A DNA stretch of 49,822 nucleotides, taken from NCBI GenBank assembly GCA_022709905.1, contig JAKLHY010000057.1:1-49822 (forward strand). The letters are read 5' to 3'. The stretch comes from Verrucomicrobiota bacterium. GTDB lineage: Bacteria > Verrucomicrobiota > Verrucomicrobiia > Limisphaerales > UBA1319. This document shows positions 44,354 through 49,822 of the stretch, piece by piece (position 1 is the stretch's first letter; each line of letters begins with the position of its first letter). The position numbers and the translations under genes were made by a program. The notes beneath the pieces were generated by a model. The model was given only the letters and a program-made list of their open reading frames with translations, had not been told where the DNA came from and made no database searches.

Positions 44354-44640
44354 TCGGCCCAGGCGGTCCGACCCTACCGGGTGGGGCGTGATCGCCGAGC
44401 GCGCCGATGGGTAGGGCGTGATCGCCGAGCGCGCCGATGGGTGGGGCGTGATCGCCGAGCGCGCCGGACGCAGAGTCTCAAGAGCGCAAAGCGGTTCGAA
44501 ATGCACGGCTGGCCCAGCGGTCCGGCCCTACCTGGCGCGCGATGGTAGGGCGTGACTGCCAGGCGCGCCGGACGCAAGGACATTAGATCTAGATGCTTCG
44601 GAAGAGCTCGGTCGGCCCAGGCGGTCCGACCCTACCTGGT
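44354..44640. repeat. GC-rich palindromic units in tandem
   Basis: Three successive copies of GTAGGGCGTGATCGCCGAGC (with one GTGGGGC variant) and their partners CGGTCCGACCCTACC or CGGTCCGGCCCTACC. The last unit ends at the regulator gene's stop. This is the longest tandem run of this unit in the window. Confidence 0.8.
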
Positions 44641-44643
44641 TCT

Positions 44644-45381
44644 TTATACCGCGCCGGTCTGGACCCAGCAAACCGCGTGATGAATCAGTTCGTTGTTGCC
44701 TTTTAAGTTCAGCTTTTTCCGAATCTGACCGCACTGCGCGGCAACGGCCTTGAGGTCCATTCCCATCTGATGCCCGATGTCCTGGTTGCTTTTACCCCGG
44801 CCTAATAACTCCAGGATCTCGAGTTCCGAGTCGGTCAACAGATCAAGCGGCCGAAGCTCGGGCTTCACCGACTTCACCGGCCCCTTCGCGCCACTGGCCA
44901 ACACCTGTTCGCTCACATAAATATGCCCGCCTAAGACATCGCGGATGGCATGGACAATTTCCTCCGGGTCCTCCTGCTTCATGATATAACCATCGCCGCC
45001 CGCTCGCAACACCCGATCGGCATAGATCGCCTCGTCGTGCATCGAAACAACCAGCACCTTGATCTTGCGATTGACTAATCGCAGTTCTTTGATGAAGTCC
45101 AGGCCGCTCTTGCCCGGCAATGAAATGTCCACCAGCACCAAATCCGGTTTCAGACGTTCGACCTCCGAGAGGGCGTCCTCGGCGTTATCAGCCTCTCCGC
45201 ACACTCTCAAGTCCTGCTCGCGGTTGACCACCTCCAGCAGGCCTTCGCGGTATACCGGGTGATCCTCCAAAACATAGACCTTTTTCACCGACTCAGCCAT
45301 TGCCGCTCGCGCCTGGGACGGCCCCAGCCCCGGATACTCGTGTGGCATCTGTGTCTTCAACGCTTTTCGTGTAGGACCCAT
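44644..45381 (-). CDS. NarL/LuxR-family response regulator
   Basis: 245 residues from ATG 45381; ATG 45300 (MAESVKKVYVLEDHP) fits the family start better and would give 218. The receiver has VLEDHPVYREGL, phospho-acceptor Asp in LVLVDISLPGKSG and the Lys of IMKQED. The output domain has LLTDSELEILELLGRGKSNQ. In the recognition helix the usual T.K.H pattern is altered (LKAVAAQCGQIRKKL). It is the likely partner of the HisKA_3 kinase at 41373-43184, now separated and in convergent orientation. The window shows no other gene of this output type next to a kinase. Confidence 0.9.
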   Translation of the reverse strand: MGPTRKALKTQMPHEYPGLGPSQARAAMAESVKKVYVLEDHPVYREGLLEVVNREQDLRVCGEADNAEDALSEVERLKPDLVLVDISLPGKSGLDFIKELRLVNRKIKVLVVSMHDEAIYADRVLRAGGDGYIMKQEDPEEIVHAIRDVLGGHIYVSEQVLASGAKGPVKSVKPELRPLDLLTDSELEILELLGRGKSNQDIGHQMGMDLKAVAAQCGQIRKKLNLKGNNELIHHAVCWVQTGAV

Positions 45382-45484
45382 GTGGATATTAAAACCTTAG
45401 TGTATTGATGCACACACGAAAGTCAATTATTGTCTTTGAGTGAAAATCCGAAAATCGGAAACTACACGGAAGGGACGGAGAAAC

Positions 45485-45612
45485 AGGGGATATAAGACCT
45501 GAGACCTGAGACCTAAGACTTGAGACCTACGACCCAAGACGGTTGTGAGGTTTGCGGCTTGGCGGCTTGGCGTGAAAAGAATCTCACGCAAAGGCGCAAA
45601 GGCGCAGGGACT
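45485..45612. repeat. short-period repeat and CTCACGCAAAGGCGC unit
   Basis: 45494-45540 repeats a 7-10 bp motif (GAGACCTGAGACCTAAGACT) about six times. It is followed by GCGGCTTGGCGTGAAAAG and TCTCACGCAAAGGCGCAAAG, which recur near 27318 and 47950. The toxin gene's stop codon follows directly. Confidence 0.7.
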
Positions 45613-46053
45613 TTACCTCACCATTGAGGTAATAGGATTCCACACGCGGGCGAACCCCAGGCCTTCAAAGTCGCCCACGTTAGCCGTGGCAAACTCCGTG
45701 ACCCCATGTGACTGGAGAGTGCGCGCGAGGCGCAGATCGATGATGCGGCGCCGGGCAAAACCGGGTTGTGCAGTTTCCTGCCAGATACCGTCCATCACAT
45801 TGGCGTTCTCGACTAACGCCCAACGGGGATGTTTGCGTAACGATTGACATTCGGCAGTAGCGGCAGCCGCTCCGAGCGCGGGAGAAAGAACCGCTGGATT
45901 GCGCAAGGCCAAGTAGTATTCCACCAACACAAGCTCGGCAATTACCACATTCGAATTGTCCCGCAAGCCATCCAGAAACGCGGAAGCCTGATTATACCAG
46001 GGAGAGTCAGCCACTCTCGCATAAATGAGGATATTGGTATCAATCCCAATCAT
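45613..46053 (-). CDS. vapC: VapC-type PIN-domain toxin
   Basis: 146 residues, a typical PIN ribonuclease. Acidic residues expected in the active site are at IGIDTNIL, LVLVEYYLAL, RRRIIDLRLA and FATANVGDFEGL. It cleaves RNA, often tRNA or rRNA, when free of antitoxin. It overlaps the upstream antitoxin by 4 bp (46050-46053). All active-site positions appear present, so it should be functional. Confidence 0.88.
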   Translation of the reverse strand: MIGIDTNILIYARVADSPWYNQASAFLDGLRDNSNVVIAELVLVEYYLALRNPAVLSPALGAAAATAECQSLRKHPRWALVENANVMDGIWQETAQPGFARRRIIDLRLARTLQSHGVTEFATANVGDFEGLGFARVWNPITSMVR

Positions 46054-46307
46054 GCGGGAATCTGGGCCTCAAAGTCGGTCCGAAGGGCGTCTCGCAGGGC
46101 ACTCGGATCAGATATTAGCAGCTTCCCAGGGATAGGGGGAGGCAGTTGCCATCCCTGACCCGCATTGCTTTTAAAATGCGGGTAAGCTCGGGTAATCACC
46201 TCAGCCCCTCGACGAATAACCTCGGCGATACTCCAATCGTGCTCACGAGCAACACGTTGCACATCGCGGTAAAGCGGTTCTGGTAACTGAATCTGAGTCC
46301 TTACCAT
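46050..46307 (-). CDS. ribbon-helix-helix antitoxin of the PIN toxin
   Basis: 85 residues from ATG 46307; an ATG at 46361 would add 18 non-family residues. MVRTQIQLPEPLYRDVQRVA and WSIAEVIRRGAEVI form the ribbon-helix-helix DNA-binding domain. The C-terminus (LRDALRTDFEAQIPA) would bind the toxin. It is first in the operon and overlaps the toxin by 4 bp. Confidence 0.85.
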   Translation of the reverse strand: MVRTQIQLPEPLYRDVQRVAREHDWSIAEVIRRGAEVITRAYPHFKSNAGQGWQLPPPIPGKLLISDPSALRDALRTDFEAQIPA

Positions 46308-46960
46308 ACATCTAAGATTAAGCGATGACACATTGATGTCAAGCCGTAAAGCTCGCAACATCCTTAGGACGTAGGTCTTATGTCTTAATCTTATGTCGTA
46401 AGTTTATGTCTCCTGTTCCCTGTTTCCTGTCCCCTTTTCCTCCGCCTTCGCGTGAAATTCCCTCGCGCCCCGGCGAGGATCGGACCGCCCAGGCCGACCG
46501 AGCCAGAGGTGGGGCTGGACCGCCGGGCCGACCGCGCGTTTAACGCTACGCAAAACCTCTCACGGAGACGCAAAGACACAGAAAACAATGCGCTTCTGCC
46601 TCCGTGTCTCTGCGCCTCTGTGAGAGAAGGTTCTTCTTGAACCATCGTCCGGCGCGAAGGTAGGGCTGGACCGCCCGGGCCAGCCGGGCTTGTCTGAAGC
46701 ACCCCGCTCCTGAGTCTCTGCGTCCGGCGCGCCTGGCCGTCGCGCCCTACCTAGCGGTGCTCCCATCCGTCGCGTCGCACCTGACCGCCCGAGAGTCCTA
46801 TGTCTTTGGTCCTACGTCGTATGTCTTATGTCTTATGTCTTATGTCTCCAGGTACGGTGTTCTCTGTGGTTAATAAAGAAAGCGGTTTACTCGTTTTTCT
46901 CCGGATTGGGACCAGGTGTTATGATCACAAAGAACATAGGGAGAGAAAAGGTTACTGGTT
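46308..46960. repeat. 653-bp intergenic repeat block
   Basis: In order: TTATGTCTTAATCTTATGTC heptamer-like tract (46377-46410); CCTGTTCCCTGTTTCCTG unit also at 48060; a GC-rich unit; the third copy of the CCTCTCACGGAGACGC...TCTGTGAGAG palindrome (46553-46632); further GC-rich units (46660-46755); a second TATGTCTTATGTC tract (46798-46850); then CTCTGTGGTTAATAAAGAAA, similar to 27420. No gene is recognised. Confidence 0.75.
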
Positions 46961-47642
46961 TTACAGGGTCCGGGCGAGTCGCGTAAGCAAGGCTCGGGGC
47001 GCAAGGATTTCAATACCGAAGGGTTTTCCCAATGCCAGCAAGTCCTGATCCCGCGAGACGATGGCATCCGCTTCGGCCGCAAGGGCGCATGCGAGGTAAG
47101 GATCGTCATTTGCATCGCGGCTTCGCTGCTTGCCCAGGGGAGCGGGCGTCACCATTTTGACGGTGCGGTAATACCAATCGAGGATCGAAAAAGGAGAATG
47201 CCGGGCCTCGAAGCCGATTTCGTCTGCGACCCGCCGCAGTTCCTCAAGAGTTAGGGTCCGTCAAGAAATAAGCTATACATTCGCGGCGAGGGATTGTTCG
47301 CTCCGACGAGGAGCGAGCGACGCGCATACCCCCAGTGGGTCTGAAAGGAGCGAGCGACGACGTCGGAGTGAAGAAGCACCGCCGCCCGGAGGGTTGCACT
47401 GAAATTGGCCCGGGGCTTCGTTACTCGGTCAGTCGAGTATCGCTGCGGATACACTCCTTCCCTCGTGCCTTGCCCCAGGCCAATTTGAGTGCAACGAATG
47501 TATAGCTTATTTCTTGACGGACCCTTACCGGGGTGGCGAAAGCGATGACGCGACGCCGGGCCATGGCGTTGAGGCAAAGGTGCGCTTCCCCGCGCCAGCC
47601 GGCGCCGGAGAAAACGACTCCGGCGTCAAAAACGACTTTCAC
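46961..47642 (-). pseudogene. PIN-domain toxin gene split by a short mobile element
   Basis: The N-terminal part starts at GTG 47642 (MKVVFDAGVVFSGAGWRGEA) and is open to Val39 at 47526. The element 47254-47524 then interrupts it. Beyond it the same protein continues as TLEELRRVADEIGFEARHSP, then RDANDDPYLACALAAEADAI and ending ALLTRLARTL at 46961. Joining 47642-47525 to 47250-46961 (one TTA copy removed) gives 408 bp, an intact 135-residue PIN-family toxin frame. The present gene can make only about 39 correct residues. Its antitoxin upstream is intact. Confidence 0.9.
47254..47524. mobile_element. short non-autonomous mobile element, type B (271 bp), inserted in a PIN toxin gene
   Basis: TTA duplications lie at 47251-47253 and 47525-47527. 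Perfect 30-bp terminal inverted repeats begin GGGTCCGTCAAGAAATAAGC. It has the same length as the copy at 30144 and is inverted relative to it. Hairpin 1 has the tip ACCCCCAGTGGGTCTG. Hairpin 2 has the tip GGCTTCGTTACTCGGTCAG and CCCTCGTGCCTTGCC, with arms GTTGCACTGAAATTGGCC and GGCCAATTTGAGTGCAAC. The interrupted gene fixes the boundaries to the base. Confidence 0.95.
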
Positions 47643-47890
47643 TTCCGGCGGCCCTTTTTCGCCACGGCGTAGATCTCGCGCAACTCGGCGTCCCCGGGAT
47701 CGCCAGCCGGCGCGCCCGCGATGGCCTTTTCCAGCATCGCGACATCCGCCGCGATTCTTGCCTCGCGCCGCTCCCGGATGAGTTCGCGCATGTATTCGCT
47801 CATGCTGTCGAAAGCGCCGGCCTCCGAGTCCGCGCGGGCAAAGTCCGCGAGTTCGCGGTTGAGCGAAATATTGATGGTCACCGCTTTCAT
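47639..47890 (-). CDS. ParD-like ribbon-helix-helix antitoxin, intact
   Basis: 83 residues from ATG 47890. MKAVTINISLNRELADFARA and FDSMSEYMRELIRERREARI match ParD/RHH antitoxins, including the SEY/R block. The C-terminus is basic (KKGRRK). Its stop overlaps the GTG start of the PIN toxin (GTGA). Because the toxin is destroyed, this antitoxin is now alone and could be neutralising a related toxin elsewhere or simply decaying. Confidence 0.85.
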   Translation of the reverse strand: MKAVTINISLNRELADFARADSEAGAFDSMSEYMRELIRERREARIAADVAMLEKAIAGAPAGDPGDAELREIYAVAKKGRRK

Positions 47891-47929
47891 CAGGTCACGG
47901 TAACAGATTGGCAATCTTCGTCAATTTTT

Positions 47930-48842
47930 GCCAAACCGGTTTTCTTTTTGCGGCTTTGCGCCTTTGCGTGAGATTCTTCCTCACGCCAAGCCGCAAAGCT
48001 CGCATAATCTTTTGGTCCAAGGTCTTATGTCTTAATCTTATGTCGTAAGTCTTATGTCTCCTGTTCCCTGTTTCCTGCCCCCTTTTCCTCCGCCTTCGCG
48101 TGAAATTCCTCACACCCTGGATAGGATCGGACTACCGGGCTGACCGCGCTTTTCAGAGACGTTCTGCTCCGGAGACTCCCCGTCCGGCGCGAAGGTAGGG
48201 CTGGACCGCCCGGGCCAGCCGGGCTTGTCTGAAGCACCCCGCTCCTGAGTCTCTGCGTCCGGCGCGCCTGGCCGTCGCGCCCTACCAGAAATCTTCTCTC
48301 GGCGACAGAGGATTGGCGTAGTCCATCGCTGTGTTGTAGCATGACTGGGAACGCCTTAAGGGTGGACACCCTACCGCCGAGTCGCTCCAAGCCGCATGGT
48401 AGATGCGCTCCGCCGGGGCCAGCCATAAGCTTTGGTGCAGTTATTGGGATTACCGTTAACGTCTTCTGTTGAGATGCTCTTGACACACCAGCAGGTATAA
48501 TTTGGGGGATTAGAAATGAACTTCTGAACCGCCATAGTTTTGGTTCGATCGGAAGGATAGACACATAGTTCGACTTGATGCCACTCGATCAAGGTTTTCA
48601 CTCGGATGTCTTGCCACTGGAAATTGCTCCCCGATGGCGATACGGCTAGATTGGCGACGGCAGACGTTGTACGGCAGGCGACGAAATGAGGTTTTCTAAC
48701 ACTGGACTGGCATGTCTCAATAATGATCTGACATGACCCAAGGTACTATAGATTGAATATCTGGACTGGTTTAACTTCGCGAGTATTCGGCAACAAACAT
48801 GCAGAAAGTACAGAGAGGCGGGCAGTATGAAGGAGTAATATT
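47930..48842. repeat. repeat block and unassigned sequence before the last gene
   Basis: 47940-48000 is an inverted pair of the GCGGCTTTGCGCCTTTGCG unit. 48018-48060 is a CTTATGTCTTAATCTTATG tract. 48060-48107 matches 46411-46465. 48115-48290 holds GC-rich units and 48355-48400 a GGTGTCC-like unit. From 48400 to 48842 the sequence is less GC-rich and holds the short minus-strand frame listed separately. GAAGGAG at 48827-48833 is the ribosome site of the next gene. Confidence 0.7.
48371..48601 (-). CDS. doubtful short frame, perhaps a gene remnant
   Basis: 76 codons from a GTG. The protein reads plausibly (EWHQVELCVYPSDRTKTMAV, NPPNYTCWCVKSISTEDVNG), and the open frame extends upstream without a start to about 48745, through SAVANLAVSPSGSNFQWQDI. 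This looks like the end of a secreted beta-sandwich protein that has lost its beginning. The last 15 codons are in repeat sequence. No family is recognised. Confidence 0.25.
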   Translation of the reverse strand: MKTLIEWHQVELCVYPSDRTKTMAVQKFISNPPNYTCWCVKSISTEDVNGNPNNCTKAYGWPRRSASTMRLGATRR

Positions 48843-49400
48843 ATGAAAAGTTTCAATTTCTCCAAAAGCGCAGTGCTCCTAATGGCACTGGGGATATGGC
48901 TTGTCGCGAGCATAAATGCATTTGCGGTTTTCGACCTAGGTTTCTACGTGCCACCTGATGGCAAGCCTGAAGATGAAATCTCTCACGTAAGTATATTTCT
49001 TGATGATAGTCAAGTGAGTGTTGATCTTTTAGACCTGGAAAATGTGGTTATAGAAATTGGTGGTATAACCTATACGAGGTTCCCTATCGCAGATCCGGGA
49101 AGCGGTGTGATCACGTCCTCATTCAAACCCTCCGGAGACGAAACACAGCTTTTGGGAGGCTATGAGTATGCTGTCGGCAAATACGATAACAACAAGGGCG
49201 GCGCTTTAATTCAGTATCTAGGAGGTGAAGTCTCTACATTGCCAAGATTTTATGATTTCGGGAATGGAGGGGGACTTAAAGAAATCTCGCACATTAGGTA
49301 TTTCAACGCCGTCCCCGAGCCTGCGACCTACATCGCGGCCTTGTTCCTTGGAGTACCGTTTGCAGTGAATTATTGGAGAGGCCGACGTCAGAAGAGCTAA
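48843..49400 (+). CDS. PEP-CTERM sorting-signal protein
   Basis: 185 residues, with GGAG 9 bp before the ATG. The signal peptide (about 1-28, ending near NAFA) is followed by a body of about 120 residues of unknown type rich in Asp/Gly/Tyr. The C-terminus is VPEPATYIAALFLGVPFAVN followed by a basic RGRRQKS tail: PEP motif, transmembrane helix, basic end. It would be sorted by an exosortase to the surface or matrix. Its base composition is less GC-rich than its neighbours, and it is flanked by repeats on both sides, so it may be acquired. Confidence 0.8.
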   Translation: MKSFNFSKSAVLLMALGIWLVASINAFAVFDLGFYVPPDGKPEDEISHVSIFLDDSQVSVDLLDLENVVIEIGGITYTRFPIADPGSGVITSSFKPSGDETQLLGGYEYAVGKYDNNKGGALIQYLGGEVSTLPRFYDFGNGGGLKEISHIRYFNAVPEPATYIAALFLGVPFAVNYWRGRRQKS

Positions 49401-49428
49401 CCGCAGTTGTTTTCCCCATGCTGTCTCC

Positions 49429-49460
49429 AAATGCCGGTAGACGATACCGGCATTTTTCAT
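49429..49460 (+). terminator. intrinsic terminator of the PEP-CTERM gene
   Basis: A perfect 9-bp stem ATGCCGGTA/TACCGGCAT (49431-49439 with 49445-49453) and 5-nt loop are followed by TTTTCATTTTTTT. It lies 29 bp after the gene's stop codon. Confidence 0.88.
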
Positions 49461-49822
49461 TTTTTTCCGGCGGCGCGGCTGTTTTAGAATCGATTTTGGA
49501 AACCTGGAACCTAGAAACTTAGGTCTCAAGTCTCTGATCCATGGTCGCAGCGCGCTGCGGGTCCACCGAATTGGCAGTGGACACCCTAACGCCGGATCGC
49601 GCCACCAGGTAGGGTCGGACCGCCCGGGCCAACCGAGCTTTTTCGGAGACATTCTGCTCCTGAGACTCTCCGTCAGGCGCGAAGGTAGGGTCAGACCGCC
49701 GGGGCTGACCGGGCTTGTCTGAAGCATCCCGCTCTTGAGTCTCGGCCTGGTCAATGACATTTATTCTTCACTTCAGTGACAATTAAAAATCACTTCGTTT
49801 GCCGGCATATTTTGTTGTTGTT
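49461..49822. repeat. right-end repeats
   Basis: A short GAACCTAGAAACTTAGGTCT tract (about 49507) is followed by a unit with GTGGACACCCTAACGCCGG (49578-49596). Two GC-rich units follow, GTAGGGTCGGACCGCCCGGG and GTAGGGTCAGACCGCCGGGG (49608-49745). The last 60 bp are AT-rich and show nothing recognisable before the window ends. Confidence 0.65.

Overview
The window looks like a chromosomal segment of a Verrucomicrobiota bacterium, perhaps near Pedosphaera/Limisphaerales. This is an inference from content. The clues are an archaeal-type phosphoglycerate mutase, PEP-CTERM-tagged secreted proteins, haem-motif beta-propeller proteins, a W/DP/AA repeat protein, GH- and beta-helix-type polysaccharide enzymes, and abundant GC-rich intergenic palindromes. 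No rRNA gene or marker is present to fix the rank.

Left part (1-29.6 kb), mostly ordinary genes. It opens with tRNA-Leu(CAG) and a repeat protein. A PAS histidine kinase, a FixJ-type regulator and a receiver-only regulator follow. Next are a truncated Gfo/Idh/MocA oxidoreductase and a beta-helix lipoprotein. The acetolactate synthase gene ilvB carries a complete transcription attenuator: a promoter, a leader peptide with a Leu-Leu-Val-Val-Val-Val run, an antiterminator and a terminator. Just upstream lies an orphan terminator that may end a small RNA. Then come a phosphoesterase, rdgB, a cheR-cheD-HDOD-cheB cluster, a pentonate-oxidation pair (keto-deoxy-pentonate dehydratase plus semialdehyde dehydrogenase), an ApgM-type mutase, a GH71/99-like secreted protein, a large FG-GAP/C25-like secreted protein next to a PEP-CTERM protein, an SGNH hydrolase and a Tat-exported sugar isomerase.

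Middle part (29.6-41.3 kb), repeat-rich. A REP-associated (IS200-like) tyrosine transposase sits inside a modular hairpin array with a period of about 355-358 bp. Around the array are three short non-coding mobile elements of 271-273 bp, each with terminal inverted repeats and a TAA/TTA target duplication. Genes between the repeats encode a DUF6057-like protein, a beta-propeller protein with one CxxCH, a 1023-residue HzsA-like protein with two CxxCH motifs, and an adenosine-specific kinase.

Right part (41.3-49.8 kb), an accessory island. A hybrid histidine kinase and its probable NarL-type regulator are separated by a RelE/ParE toxin-antitoxin pair, an ISAzo13 remnant and repeats. A VapBC pair follows, then a third toxin-antitoxin locus whose PIN toxin gene is split by a fourth short mobile element while its antitoxin is intact. 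Removing that element and one TTA copy restores a 135-residue reading frame exactly. The window ends with a second PEP-CTERM protein and more palindromes.

The most notable signal is the family of short mobile elements. They appear to be built as two tandem hairpins whose tips are conserved while their stems differ between copies yet stay self-complementary. The hairpin array around the REP transposase and the ilvB attenuator come next.
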